In this document: positions 33,947-44,208 of the stretch, piece after piece | Numbering within the stretch: the stretch's first letter is position 1 | Layout: each line of letters starts with the position of its first letter | Source of the DNA: Prochlorococcus sp. AG-402-L09 | GTDB lineage: Bacteria; Cyanobacteriota; Cyanobacteriia; PCC-6307; Cyanobiaceae | NCBI GenBank assembly: GCA_003216715.1 | Contig: QCIK01000009.1 | Coordinates: forward strand, 1 to 64,000 | Length of the DNA: 64,000 nucleotides | Direction: 5' to 3' | Translations under genes and position numbers: made by a program | Notes under the pieces: generated by a model | Databases searched by the model: none | What the model was told of the DNA's origin: nothing | Seen by the model: the letters and a program-made list of their open reading frames with translations, nothing else

Positions 33947-35410
33947 CTAAAGATCGCCAAAACCTTTCTTTTTTTTGGCTGGTCGCTGTCTTCGTGAGCC
34001 CGAACCAGGGGCTCCTCTAGTTTTCCTTGTCTGATATGGATTAGCACCTGAAGAAGTCATCCCAGGAAGCCCCCCCATGCCAGGAAGTCCTCCTTCCATA
34101 CCAGGAAGCCCTCCTCCTGTGGACATTTGCTTCATCAAGCCTCTCATCCTCTGGAAATCCGCGAGGACCTTATCAACGTCTGATGATTGATGCCCACTTC
34201 CATTTGCAACTCTTCGACGTCTTGATGGTTGTGCTGCCAATAATTCAGGTTTATTCCTTTCCTCTTGTGACATAGAGCCAATCATTGCTTCGATTTTTTT
34301 AAGCTGATCTTCTCCACTTTTAATCATTCCATCATCAATTTTATTCATTCCAGGGATCATTTTGAGCAATCCCCCTAACGAGCCCATTCGTTTTATCATT
34401 CTCATTTGCTTTACGAAATCTGAAAAATCAAAAGTTGCTTCTTGAAGCTTTTTTTGCATGATTTCTGCATCAGCAATTTCAACTTCTTTCTGTGCTTTTT
34501 CAACAAGGGTTAAAACATCTCCCATGCCTAAGATTCTGCTAGCCATCCTCTCAGGATAAAAAGGTTGCAACGCCTCTACCTTTTCTCCAGTTCCAATAAA
34601 TTTGATTGGCTTTCCACTGATTTTCCTTATAGAAAGAGCAGCTCCACCTCTTGAATCTCCATCTAGCTTTGTAAGAACAGCGCCTGTTATTCCTACTTTT
34701 TCATGAAAACTTCTTGTAATATCTGCAGCCTCCTGGCCAATCATTGAATCAACTACCAACAAAACCTCATCAGGTTGAACGGCCTCTTTAATGCGAACCA
34801 TCTCGCCCATCATTTCTGTATCAATTTGGAGTCGACCAGCAGTATCTACAAGAACAGTGTCAAATCCTTCTTCTCTAGCTTTTTCCAAACCTTTTCTGGC
34901 AATCTCCTCAGGTTTTAAATCGGAACTTAAATTAAAAACCTCCACATCAATTTGATTCCCCAGAGTTACTAATTGATCAATAGCAGCTGGTCTATATGTA
35001 TCAGCAGCAACCAGTAATGGTTTTTGATTTTTTTCTTTAAGAAGTAATCCAAGTTTAGCTGCAGCAGTAGTTTTACCAGCCCCCTGAAGTCCAGCCATTA
35101 AAATCACAGTTGGTTTTTTCTCTGAATTTGCCAATGGGTCATTCTCTCCACCCATCACATTCACAAGTTGCTCATGCACTACTTGAATAAATTTCTGCCC
35201 AGGATTTATACCTCTGACAACTTCTGTACCAACAGCCTTGATTCTTACTTCTTCGATAAATTCTTTTACCACTGACAAACTTACATCTGCTTCCAATAGA
35301 GCTCGTCTGACCTGTTTAAGTGCTTCATCAACATTCTCCTCAGAAATTTTTGCTTCACCTTTAAAGGCCTTTACAGCATCTTCGAATTGATTAGTTAGTT
35401 CATCAAACAT
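33947..35410 (-). CDS. ffh: Signal recognition particle protein Ffh
   Basis: 487 residues, ATG start. N domain (about 1-90), GTPase domain with GLQGAGKTT (107-115), DTAGR and TKLDGD; M domain with a Met/Gly-rich C-terminal tail (GGLPGMEGGLPGMGG, about 445-460). It binds the SRP RNA, which is present in this window at 61203-61300 on the minus strand, and directs membrane proteins to the translocon. It is downstream of ftn2 (37-bp gap) and upstream of rpsP. Confidence 0.97.
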   Translation of the reverse strand: MFDELTNQFEDAVKAFKGEAKISEENVDEALKQVRRALLEADVSLSVVKEFIEEVRIKAVGTEVVRGINPGQKFIQVVHEQLVNVMGGENDPLANSEKKPTVILMAGLQGAGKTTAAAKLGLLLKEKNQKPLLVAADTYRPAAIDQLVTLGNQIDVEVFNLSSDLKPEEIARKGLEKAREEGFDTVLVDTAGRLQIDTEMMGEMVRIKEAVQPDEVLLVVDSMIGQEAADITRSFHEKVGITGAVLTKLDGDSRGGAALSIRKISGKPIKFIGTGEKVEALQPFYPERMASRILGMGDVLTLVEKAQKEVEIADAEIMQKKLQEATFDFSDFVKQMRMIKRMGSLGGLLKMIPGMNKIDDGMIKSGEDQLKKIEAMIGSMSQEERNKPELLAAQPSRRRRVANGSGHQSSDVDKVLADFQRMRGLMKQMSTGGGLPGMEGGLPGMGGLPGMTSSGANPYQTRKTRGAPGSGSRRQRPAKKKKGFGDL

Positions 35411-35447
35411 TTTCTTAGAATTACAGAAATAATTTTAAAATTATTTT

Positions 35448-37502
35448 TTAATTTCCACTAATATAATCAACGACTACCCAATTATTTTTATTCTTACCCA
35501 TTATATACTTTACTTTCAATGAGGGAATAACAGTTTCTGACAAAACCTCACCTGAAGAACTAATGCTTTTATCTTTATAGTTTAATTCTACATCTGCCTC
35601 TATTCTCTTGTCTGATCTTTGTACAATTTTGATTGAATTTATATATGCATCAATAATCTGAGTTTGACCCAATAATTTATCTTTCTTTCTTTGTTCAATA
35701 ACTCTATTAAAGAGCGAAGTTCTTGCTATAGAACTAAGAAATTGACTATCTAAACCATTCAATATATCTGCTTTACCTTTCAACCAAGATTCAATAAGAA
35801 ATTTAATTTCTTGATCTGATGGAGCTATTGAAGTAAGAGGAATTAATTTATTTAAATTTAATCTTTCTTCATTACTAGATATTTGACTTGATTCATTATC
35901 CTTAGTTTTAATTTTTGATGATTTAACTAATTCAGAGCTTGAAATATTATTGAGATTTTTATTTCCGTATGTTTTTCTTTGTGTAAGTATTCCGATACTA
36001 GTTCCAAAAATAAATAGACCAGCAAATGCTAAAGCACTTGTATAAATTGGCCGTTTTAATATTAAAGATTTAAAATCTGAATTTTTTATCAATTCAAATG
36101 CTGAAGAACATTTTAAAATTACGTTTTTTACTAAACCAAATCTCAAGAAAACTTCTTTACTTTGTATTTGTGGTTTGAATGACTTTTCTTTTAGAGTTTC
36201 ATCTAAAGCGCCCCCTGGCATTGGCAAACCTTCTTCTGATGCGAAATTTTTTGATGAATTGTTTTCAAGTTGTTGCTCAGGGGTCAATGATGATAAGAAC
36301 GAAAAGCCTGCCTTTGCAAGGCCTAGTGCTCCCTTAGTCTCTAGTTGCTCTATATACTCTTGCACTTGTTTATTGGCAAACCAATCATCAAGATTGACAG
36401 TTTGTATTTCAACATCCCGAAAACCCACTAAAACATCCTTTCTCAACCAATTTCGGCAATAGTCACAAAGAGCCGCCAAAGTTTCACCAGGATAGTTATC
36501 TAACCAATCTTTTAATTTCTCGTCTGAGCTACTTCTAAAACGAGCTTCTGCCTGTTTAACATCCCCTAATAAAAGGTCTAGGCATCCAATTAATGGCATA
36601 GGATCAAAACCATTAATATTGATATTTCGAAGATATTTACGAGCGTCTTGTAAAAGTTCAGGATTCCTATAAGAAAAGCCAGAAGCAACTAAAGCAAAAG
36701 CGGCAAGAAAACCTGCATCCTCGGAACCCCTTCTATACCAATTTAAGTAAAGTTTTGACTGTTCTTTTGTAGTTAAAAATTTTCTAATTTGAAGGAAAAA
36801 TAACTCAAAATCAGTTTGATTTAATCCTCCTATTTTTTCTGAATTTCTCTTTCCTTCAAGTCCTCCCCTTTTATTAACAAAATCTTCCAGCAAAATTAGT
36901 CCATCTTTGTGAGATTTTTCATCTTCTTGATTTCTACTTAATAAATCAAGAATTCTGTATGGAAGTAAAGCCTCTAAATCAGTTTCAAGAGTTTTTCTCT
37001 CTTCAACAAGCTTGCCCATTCTTTGTAGTAACTGTATTCCCTCTTGAAGCAACTCAGCTCCCGAGGCATATCTTCTGCAATTCTGCTCATCAATAGAGGC
37101 ATCCCTACAGGATAAAGCTGCTATTAACGTCAAATCAGATTCTCTACCACTACCAAGAGCAGGGGCTTGAGGGGGTTGTAATGCTTTCTTGGCAAGCTTA
37201 AAAGCTTGTAAAGACGCTTTTGATTCCCAAAGAAGAAGTAAACCAGCGACTTCTCGATTTGAAGACAAATCAAGGCCAGAAGAACCCTCAATAAGAGCAA
37301 GTTCGTAAGATTGCCGTTCTTTTAGATTGGATAGAAGATCAGCAGAAAGTCGCAATAACTCAGATCGCTGAGATAGAGCTTCAAAAGTAAAGCCTTGCTT
37401 GGGAGGACGATCTAGCCTTAGCTGAAAAGCCCTGAGGACTTCTTCAGGGTTTGCAGAAGGGCTAACCCCCAATAAGCGAAAATGATCAATAGGTAATTCC
37501 AA
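35448..37502 (-). CDS. ftn2: Cell division protein Ftn2/ZipN (ARC6 homologue)
   Basis: 684 residues, TTG start (MELPIDHFRLLGVSPSA), which matches the family's usual beginning. The N-terminal J-like domain has DHFRLLGVSPSANPEEVLRAF but no HPD motif is visible, so it should not drive an Hsp70. A helical mid region runs to about residue 430. There is one membrane span (about 505-522, IYTSALAFAGLFIFGTSIG), and then a C-terminal IMS/ARC6-like domain (about 565-684) for partner binding. It tethers FtsZ to the membrane. ffh, rpsP, phoH and a BI-1 gene follow on the same strand. ftsZ is elsewhere in this window. Confidence 0.92.
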   Translation of the reverse strand: MELPIDHFRLLGVSPSANPEEVLRAFQLRLDRPPKQGFTFEALSQRSELLRLSADLLSNLKERQSYELALIEGSSGLDLSSNREVAGLLLLWESKASLQAFKLAKKALQPPQAPALGSGRESDLTLIAALSCRDASIDEQNCRRYASGAELLQEGIQLLQRMGKLVEERKTLETDLEALLPYRILDLLSRNQEDEKSHKDGLILLEDFVNKRGGLEGKRNSEKIGGLNQTDFELFFLQIRKFLTTKEQSKLYLNWYRRGSEDAGFLAAFALVASGFSYRNPELLQDARKYLRNININGFDPMPLIGCLDLLLGDVKQAEARFRSSSDEKLKDWLDNYPGETLAALCDYCRNWLRKDVLVGFRDVEIQTVNLDDWFANKQVQEYIEQLETKGALGLAKAGFSFLSSLTPEQQLENNSSKNFASEEGLPMPGGALDETLKEKSFKPQIQSKEVFLRFGLVKNVILKCSSAFELIKNSDFKSLILKRPIYTSALAFAGLFIFGTSIGILTQRKTYGNKNLNNISSSELVKSSKIKTKDNESSQISSNEERLNLNKLIPLTSIAPSDQEIKFLIESWLKGKADILNGLDSQFLSSIARTSLFNRVIEQRKKDKLLGQTQIIDAYINSIKIVQRSDKRIEADVELNYKDKSISSSGEVLSETVIPSLKVKYIMGKNKNNWVVVDYISGN

Positions 37503-37596
37503 TCGCTACTAGGTAATTAGAAAAAAGCTCTAGGCATCGTAAGGCGTTTTAACCATTTTGCATCCATTGACGCTTAAAGTCTGAAAGGATTGATAT

Positions 37597-38691
37597 GTGA
37601 ATATGAACGAAGTCATGTTTCCCAACCCAGACAAAACCAGCCAAGACCCAAGTCAGCAAAGGGAACACGCAGACAGGCTAAGCAATATTTCTGATACAAA
37701 ACCAGCTGAAATCAATAGAGATATTGGTTTAAATCTTTTCAAAGATATGACTTTGGGAAGAAGATTTGAAGACAAATGTGCTGAAATGTATTACAGAGGA
37801 AAGATGTTTGGGTTTGTCCATCTTTACAACGGACAGGAGGCAATAAGCACAGGAGTCATTGGTGCAATGCAACGCAAACATGACTGGTTTTGTAGCACTT
37901 ACAGAGATCACGTTCATGCTTTAAGTGCTGGGGTTCCTGCCAAAGAGGTAATGAGTGAGCTCTTTGGTAAAGAAACAGGATGCAGCAAGGGCAGAGGAGG
38001 GTCTATGCATCTTTTTTCAAAAGAACATCATTTACTTGGAGGTTATGCATTTATTGGTGAAGGTATTCCAGTTGCACTTGGGGCCGCTTTCACTAGTAAA
38101 TACAGAAAGGAGGCTCTTAAAGAAAAAAGTGATTCTGTAACTGCAGCCTTTTTTGGAGATGGAACTTGCAATATTGGTCAGTTTTATGAATGTTTAAATA
38201 TGGCCCAATTATGGAAATTACCCATCATATTTGTAGTCGAGAATAACAAATGGGCAATTGGAATGGCCCACGACAGAGCAACTAGTGAGACGGAAATATG
38301 GAGAAAAGCCTCTGCATTTGGAATGCCAGGGGAAGAGATTGATGGAATGGACGTATTGGCCGTAAGAGGCGCCACACAAAGAGCCTTAAAACGAGCAAGA
38401 GCTGGAGAGGGGCCTACCTTAATAGAATGCTTAACTTACCGATTCAGAGGGCATTCATTAGCCGATCCCGATGAACTTAGATCTGAAAAAGAGAAGGAAT
38501 TCTGGGCTAAAAGAGATCCAATTAAAAAGCTAAAAAATGATTTGATTAATTCTGGATTAGTCTCTGATGAAGAGTTAAAAAATATTGAGAAAGAAATAGA
38601 TCTGGAAGTTAACGATGCAGTTGAATTTGCGCTAAGTGCTCCAGAACCTGACCCAAGTGAGTTAACTAAATACATCTGGGCTGAGAACTAG
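37597..38691 (+). CDS. pdhA: Pyruvate dehydrogenase E1 component, alpha subunit
   Basis: 364 residues. The GTG start at 37597 follows AAAGGA at good spacing; ATG 37603 is an alternative two codons later. The thiamin-diphosphate motif is [31 protein letters not shown] (about 187 onwards). GLVY-type features [16 protein letters not shown] and [11 protein letters not shown] support the alpha chain. With PdhB, E2 and E3 (lpdA lies at 46690 here) it turns pyruvate into acetyl-CoA. Divergent from ftn2. Confidence 0.96.
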   Translation: MNMNEVMFPNPDKTSQDPSQQREHADRLSNISDTKPAEINRDIGLNLFKDMTLGRRFEDKCAEMYYRGKMFGFVHLYNGQEAISTGVIGAMQRKHDWFCSTYRDHVHALSAGVPAKEVMSELFGKETGCSKGRGGSMHLFSKEHHLLGGYAFIGEGIPVALGAAFTSKYRKEALKEKSDSVTAAFFGDGTCNIGQFYECLNMAQLWKLPIIFVVENNKWAIGMAHDRATSETEIWRKASAFGMPGEEIDGMDVLAVRGATQRALKRARAGEGPTLIECLTYRFRGHSLADPDELRSEKEKEFWAKRDPIKKLKNDLINSGLVSDEELKNIEKEIDLEVNDAVEFALSAPEPDPSELTKYIWAEN

Positions 38692-38709
38692 AAATAAAGT
38701 AGCTAAAAT

Positions 38710-39651
38710 TCAAATTCCACTTGGAAGCTTTCTCGTGAGATTTCTCAATTTTCTTAAAGCTTTTAACTCAACTTGCCTAACCCTCTCACGAGAAACCTGT
38801 AACAATCTTCCTATCTCTGCGAGAGTATGTCTTTCGTTCCCCTCTAAGCCGAATCTAAGCCTAATAACGTGCTGTTCTTGTTCACTTAGATGACTTAGCC
38901 ATCTTCCAAGTTGCTCTTGATGAATTTTTTGTTCAACTTTATCTAACGGTTCTTCTCCAGAGCCATCAGCTATTAGATCACCTAAGAAGCTACGACCTTC
39001 ATCACCATTAACGGGTGCATCAAGACTGCTGGTAGTTAGAGCTTGTCTCAAAATCGAATCAAGTTCTTCTAACTCAATTTCCATTGCCTCAGCTATTTCT
39101 ATACGACTAGGCATTGCACCGAGCTTATGAGCTAAATCTAAACTGACTTTTCTAATTGTCGCTAATCTCTCACTTAAATGAACAGGTAATCGAATTGTTC
39201 TTGACTGACAAGCAATCGCTCTTGTCATGCTTTGCCTGATCCACCAAAAAGCATAAGTAGAAAACTTATAACCACGAGTTGGATCAAATTTTTCTACCGC
39301 TCTTTCTAATCCAAGAGAACCTTCCTGGACTAAATCCAAGAGTTCAAGACCTTTTCCTTGATATTTCTTTGCAACGCTTACAACCAGTCGAAGATTGGCT
39401 TTCATCATTCTTTCCTTTGCCCTTCTTCCAATTCGAATCAATCTTCTTTGATGTGAATTGAATTCTTTGCTCTCTTCCTTAATCTGACCATCCTCGGTAA
39501 GGCTCATCAGTGTTTGAACCTGATTACCAAGTTCAATTTCTTCTGCTGGCGTTAAAAGAGGAACCCTTCCTATAGAGGAGAGGTACCAACTAATTGGATC
39601 ACTGCTGCGTCGTTTTTGGGATTCAGCAGGCTTGGGTGCAGATGAAACCAT
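38710..39651 (-). CDS. RNA polymerase sigma factor, group 2 (RpoD-like)
   Basis: 313 residues, ATG start. Region 1.2 (DPISWYLSSIGRVPLL), region 2 (NLRLVVSVAKKYQGKGLELLDLVQEGSLGLERAVEKFDPTRGYKFSTYAFWWIRQSM in pieces), regions 3 and 4 (LAEIGRLLQVSRERVRQVELKALRKLR). Region 1.1 is absent and the protein is shorter than the housekeeping sigma, so it is one of the non-essential cyanobacterial sigma-70 proteins used in light or stress responses. Which one (SigB to SigE type) is not decided here. Confidence 0.93.
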   Translation of the reverse strand: MVSSAPKPAESQKRRSSDPISWYLSSIGRVPLLTPAEEIELGNQVQTLMSLTEDGQIKEESKEFNSHQRRLIRIGRRAKERMMKANLRLVVSVAKKYQGKGLELLDLVQEGSLGLERAVEKFDPTRGYKFSTYAFWWIRQSMTRAIACQSRTIRLPVHLSERLATIRKVSLDLAHKLGAMPSRIEIAEAMEIELEELDSILRQALTTSSLDAPVNGDEGRSFLGDLIADGSGEEPLDKVEQKIHQEQLGRWLSHLSEQEQHVIRLRFGLEGNERHTLAEIGRLLQVSRERVRQVELKALRKLRNLTRKLPSGI

Positions 39652-39808
39652 TGTTTCTAGACCCGTTTTTCAAAGTGATAAGACTTTCCTACAGAAAACG
39701 TAAAAGATGCCTGGGTTTCATGAAGGCTTCAGATTCTGTTGACGATTAGTTAACAAATGACACCAAATACTCCATTTAATACCCTTTAAATGCTTGTTTC
39801 AAAACATT

Positions 39809-41356
39809 TCAAATACTTTCCTTCTTCATTAATTCACTAAGAAAAGTGCAAATACTGCTTGCTGTGCTCCCTTTTATGCAAAAAGCTCCTGCATATGCAT
39901 GTATCAAAGCTGATGCAGCAAGCAAACTTGTATCCAATTCCTTATCACTGGCGAGACCATAAGCACCCATCCCTGAAACAAACCCAGCTAAAACATCGCC
40001 AAGGCCAGTTCTTGCAACACTTGAATTCACTTGCCCTATTTGCCAGGTTTTCCCTTCTGGATCAGCAATAACACTATGAGCACATTTCAATAAGACAGAA
40101 GAACTGCAAATATTTGCAGCTTCAATTCCAGCCTTCAATGGATTCGAGCAATCAATTAAAGGAAATAGCCTTTTAAATTCTTCAAGATGAGGGGTAAGCC
40201 AAGTAGGACCTTTTCTATTAATTAGCCATTCCCAACCTTTCGAAGTTATCGACAGCCTATTGATTGCATCAGCATCAAGAACAAGTAAGCCTTTGAACTC
40301 CTGCAAGTCAGAGCCAAAACAATCTTTTTCTTCTGCAATCCCTAATCCAGGTCCAAGCAAAATCGAGTCAAACCTATTCAAATCAACTTCATCTAAAACT
40401 TTGGAAAAATCTGAAGAACCGTCCTGAAAAGTATTTAGATCTCCAAGCAATAAGACTTCAGGGTGAGCACTCCATAGGGAAGATGAAACTGAATTAGGCA
40501 AAAAAGCGCTAACACTACCTGCTCCACTAGCTAAAGCCCCATTCAAAGCAAGGGATGCTGCTCCTCTGTATTTCTCACTTCCTGCAATCACCAGAACTCT
40601 TCCTCTCTGATATTTACTTTTACTTTTACTTGGCTTAGGCCAAGCGAAAGTAGACAAATCTGAAAACGAAATCCTCAGAGGCTGAGTTTCAGGAAGATCA
40701 GCCAAAATCTTATCTGGGATCCCGATATCTACTCTCTCTAAATTGCCTACAAAATCAATAGCTGAATCTTGAATCAACCCAGTCTTAAAGAGGCCTAAAG
40801 ATAGTGTAGTAGAAGCTTTAGATGATGTATTCGATATAGTATTTCCATTATCAGAGTCTAATCCAGCGGGAATATCAATACTAATTAATTTATCAGGACT
40901 AGCTTTCTTCTTCGTATTCAATAAATGAACTATTTCATCGTAAATAATTCTTGATTGACCTAATCCAAATAATGCCTCAATCCATAATGAATCAGAATTC
41001 GAATCAGGTTTATGCTCCAAGTTTTCAATACCTATTCGCATTGCATAGTCGAAATGTTTTTGTGTTAATTCTTTTTTCAATGGGAATGGACACCAAATAG
41101 AGATATCAACGCCTGCCATATAAAGTTCTCTTGCAACAACAAGTCCATCGCCTCCGTTGTGCCCTGGCCCTACTAAAACTATTGCACCATTTTCAATCAA
41201 TCCTTGCCTGTCTAATATCCATGAAGAGATACCAATCCCTACTTTTTCCATCAGAGCTTCAACAGGCATGCCCATAGAAAACATTTCTTTTTCTATAGTT
41301 TGCATCTGCTCTGAAGAAACCATCAAATGTTCCGAATCAGATTGAGGCCAATTCAA
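39809..41356 (-). CDS. nnr: Bifunctional NAD(P)H-hydrate epimerase/ADP-dependent dehydratase
   Basis: TTG 41356 (MNWPQSDSEHLMVSS) or ATG 41323 is the likely start; the longer frame to 41497 runs into mnmA, which starts divergently at 41401. The N-terminal epimerase domain (YjeF_N) has GPGHNGGDGLVVAREL; the C-terminal carbohydrate-kinase-like dehydratase domain has GRVLVIAGS, LGPGLGI, DADAINRL and GLGDVLAGFVSGMGAYG. It repairs damaged NAD(P)H hydrates. Its start and mnmA's are so close that both transcripts overlap or share a control region. Confidence 0.93.
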   Translation of the reverse strand: MNWPQSDSEHLMVSSEQMQTIEKEMFSMGMPVEALMEKVGIGISSWILDRQGLIENGAIVLVGPGHNGGDGLVVARELYMAGVDISIWCPFPLKKELTQKHFDYAMRIGIENLEHKPDSNSDSLWIEALFGLGQSRIIYDEIVHLLNTKKKASPDKLISIDIPAGLDSDNGNTISNTSSKASTTLSLGLFKTGLIQDSAIDFVGNLERVDIGIPDKILADLPETQPLRISFSDLSTFAWPKPSKSKSKYQRGRVLVIAGSEKYRGAASLALNGALASGAGSVSAFLPNSVSSSLWSAHPEVLLLGDLNTFQDGSSDFSKVLDEVDLNRFDSILLGPGLGIAEEKDCFGSDLQEFKGLLVLDADAINRLSITSKGWEWLINRKGPTWLTPHLEEFKRLFPLIDCSNPLKAGIEAANICSSSVLLKCAHSVIADPEGKTWQIGQVNSSVARTGLGDVLAGFVSGMGAYGLASDKELDTSLLAASALIHAYAGAFCIKGSTASSICTFLSELMKKESI

Positions 41357-41400
41357 AATCAAAAAGAAACCAAACCCACTATGAATAGAAGCTACTATCA

Positions 41401-42615
41401 ATGCCAATGAATGTGGAAAGAAGAGAAACAAAAAAAGTTTTAAATCATTTGACTTCAGAAGAAACAGTCGCGAAAACATTAAACAGACTGCAAACATTTT
41501 CTGGAAATCATTCGGTTGTAGTGGGGCTCTCTGGAGGCGTAGATAGCTCCTTGACGGCCGCTCTCCTCTGTGAAGCTGGTTGGGATGTGGTGGGGTTAAC
41601 TTTGTGGTTAATGAAAGGTAAAGGGTCTTGCTGCTCAGATGGATTAATTGATGCAGCAGGTATATGTGATCAACTTGGTATTAAGCATCACATAGTCGAT
41701 TCAAAAGAAATTTTCCAAAAAGAAATAATCAATAATGTCGTAAAAGGATATGAAGAAGGAATTACTCCTTTACCCTGCTCTCGCTGCAATAAATCAGTCA
41801 AATTTTCAGAAATGCTGAAATGGGTTAAAGAGAATGAAAATGTCGAAAAGATCGCTACTGGGCATTACGCAAGGATTAGATATTCAAATGAATCTTTCGA
41901 TAGAGATTATCTTCCTAGTGATGGAATTAAAAGACACAAGCTTTTAAGAGGTAAAGATCTCAACAAAGATCAAAGCTATTTTTTATATGATCTCCCTCAA
42001 GAAATCTTAGGAAAAACAATTTTTCCTCTTGGAGAATTAACTAAAGAGATAACACGAATCGAAGCTTTTAAACATTCATTAAAAACTGCAGAAAAGCCAG
42101 AAAGCCAAGACCTTTGTCTTGCTGAACATTACGGATCAATGAATGCTTTTATTGATAAGTATCTACCACAGAGGGAAGGCGAAATTATCCTTAAAAACGG
42201 GCAAATTATCGGTTCCCATAATGGAATTCAGCATTTCACTATAGGACAACGGAAGGGATTAGGTATTGCATGGGAAGTTCCTCTACATGTTATTGAAATT
42301 GATGCCTCTCTTAACAGAGTAATTGTTGCCCCAAGAGAAGATTCTGGTAAGTCAGAATGTATTGTAAAAGATATAAATTGGGTATCAATTGAAGCACCTC
42401 AAAAATCGATTGAAATTGAGGTCCAAATTAGATATAGAAGTAAAGCTGTTAAAGCAAAGTTAACACCAATTGTTGATAATACAAAAGAAAATTATTCTTA
42501 TAAATGTCATCTTCATTTTGAAGAAGATCAATTTTCAATCACTCCTGGACAAGCAGCAGTATTTTACAAGGGTGATTATGTATTAGGTGGAGGACTTATT
42601 TCGAAAGAATATTAA
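41401..42615 (+). CDS. mnmA: tRNA-specific 2-thiouridylase MnmA
   Basis: 404 residues, ATG start. PP-loop [15 protein letters not shown] (about 43-57) activates the tRNA base; catalytic Cys pair in [11 protein letters not shown] (about 125) and PESQDLC (about 232). It thiolates U34 in tRNA-Lys, -Glu and -Gln. The N-terminal 20 residues are variable; ATG 41407 is an alternative. Convergent with lnt (2 bp apart). Confidence 0.95.
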   Translation: MPMNVERRETKKVLNHLTSEETVAKTLNRLQTFSGNHSVVVGLSGGVDSSLTAALLCEAGWDVVGLTLWLMKGKGSCCSDGLIDAAGICDQLGIKHHIVDSKEIFQKEIINNVVKGYEEGITPLPCSRCNKSVKFSEMLKWVKENENVEKIATGHYARIRYSNESFDRDYLPSDGIKRHKLLRGKDLNKDQSYFLYDLPQEILGKTIFPLGELTKEITRIEAFKHSLKTAEKPESQDLCLAEHYGSMNAFIDKYLPQREGEIILKNGQIIGSHNGIQHFTIGQRKGLGIAWEVPLHVIEIDASLNRVIVAPREDSGKSECIVKDINWVSIEAPQKSIEIEVQIRYRSKAVKAKLTPIVDNTKENYSYKCHLHFEEDQFSITPGQAAVFYKGDYVLGGGLISKEY

Positions 42616-42617
42616 TA

Positions 42618-44090
42618 TTAACCATACTTACGAAATCGCAAAACGCCTATTAAACTTATAAAAACAACTGAAATCAAAGGCAAGTCAGAAATCAATATAT
42701 ATAGCGTTTTCTTTTCATTCAATTCAAGATCAACAAGTTGAATAAGTTCCTTATTTGGTTTAAGGAGGGTATCAATTCTTCCATTACTTTTAATCAAAGA
42801 TGTTGGTCCGGTATTGGAGACAGATATTAAATTTTTTGATGTTTCAATACTCCTTAATTGAGCAATAGATAAAAATTGTCTTTGCAAAGAAATAGGATAG
42901 GGATCTAAATTTGCAATCACTAAAATCCATTTAGCCCCTTGATTTACTGCTTTAGCTATAGCTTTCCCATTACTTAATTCATAACAAATAGCACCTGCAA
43001 AAGAGGGGCCCTCCCAATCAAGAAGTCTTGATGGATTCCCACTTTCAATTCCACCTACTGCAGAAAGGCCATTTTTCATAAAGTTAGGCAATGCAGGAAT
43101 CCATTCGCCCAGAGGGACTAATCTAGATTTGTCCAATACATCTGAAAAAGACTCTTCACCTGGATTAAAAACCAATATTGAACTTCGTTGAGAACCATTT
43201 ATTTGCCTGAAACCTCCAGAGAGAAATTTAACAGGAAAACCTCGTATTTTTGATCTATCCAGAGGCAACGTTCCCTCTGGAGCAATTAAAAAAGACGCAT
43301 TCATTTCAACAGCATCCGTTAATGCTCTATCTACTTTTGAAGGCAAAGCATTTATTTCTTCCTGACTAAATTTTTGTCTTATTGGAATATTTGTTTGCCA
43401 CATCGCAACCTGTTCTGCCGAATCAGTTGGAGAATCCAACAACAAGATAAATCCAATTAAATGAGCTAACGAAAAATAAGCAAATCCAACAAAAATCAAT
43501 TTCTTGAGTTTTTTTCTGGATTGAAAAGCAATTGAAAGTTGCCAAATCCACCATCCAACTAAAAGATGGATAGAGGCCAAGCCACCCGAACCTATCCATC
43601 TTGCCAATCCAGCTAAATATCTATCTTGTGGTAATAAACTTGGCCCTACACCCATCCAAAACAAAGGGCCTCTAGATAGGATTTCTTCAGTTAGACCCCA
43701 TATTGATGATAATAAGACGGCATAAATAAACTTATTTTCTAATTTAGAAAAATGCAGTCTTCCAGGAGCCAAAAAACTACTCAAAGCTGACCAACTAAAA
43801 ACCAAAGTCCCTCCAAAGGCTCCACAAAAAAGCCATATAAAGATGGTAATAGGCAAGCTTAAATTTGAGTTTATCCCTACCCAACTGAGTGGATGCAAAG
43901 ATAGCAACCACTTATGACTCCATAAAATAGCCATCCCACCCCAACAAAAACCCCCCCATGGATTCTTACTAGCAGGCCAAAGTAAAGATATTCCCAAAAG
44001 CATGAATACATAATTGCCTCCACTAAGGGAGATTCCTGCTAGAGCTCCACCAGCAAAAGCTTTACCAAAAAGGGAATAGATATTATTCAT
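42618..44090 (-). CDS. lnt: Apolipoprotein N-acyltransferase
   Basis: 490 residues, ATG start. Several membrane helices fill about 1-215, followed by a nitrilase-like periplasmic domain. Its catalytic triad is readable: Glu272 in LIAPEGTL, Lys about 320 in DKSRLVPLGEW and Cys369 in GAICYEL. A final membrane helix is at about 465-485. It adds the third acyl chain to lipoproteins. Normal length. Confidence 0.93.
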   Translation of the reverse strand: MNNIYSLFGKAFAGGALAGISLSGGNYVFMLLGISLLWPASKNPWGGFCWGGMAILWSHKWLLSLHPLSWVGINSNLSLPITIFIWLFCGAFGGTLVFSWSALSSFLAPGRLHFSKLENKFIYAVLLSSIWGLTEEILSRGPLFWMGVGPSLLPQDRYLAGLARWIGSGGLASIHLLVGWWIWQLSIAFQSRKKLKKLIFVGFAYFSLAHLIGFILLLDSPTDSAEQVAMWQTNIPIRQKFSQEEINALPSKVDRALTDAVEMNASFLIAPEGTLPLDRSKIRGFPVKFLSGGFRQINGSQRSSILVFNPGEESFSDVLDKSRLVPLGEWIPALPNFMKNGLSAVGGIESGNPSRLLDWEGPSFAGAICYELSNGKAIAKAVNQGAKWILVIANLDPYPISLQRQFLSIAQLRSIETSKNLISVSNTGPTSLIKSNGRIDTLLKPNKELIQLVDLELNEKKTLYILISDLPLISVVFISLIGVLRFRKYG

Positions 44091-44208
44091 AAATCTAATT
44101 TAATAAAATATACACCGACAAAATTCATACTCTCTGGTTAGTTATCTTTTAAATAGATGTAATTTGGGTATTAATCTGTAAGAATATTTCCGACTACTTA
44201 ATATTGCT

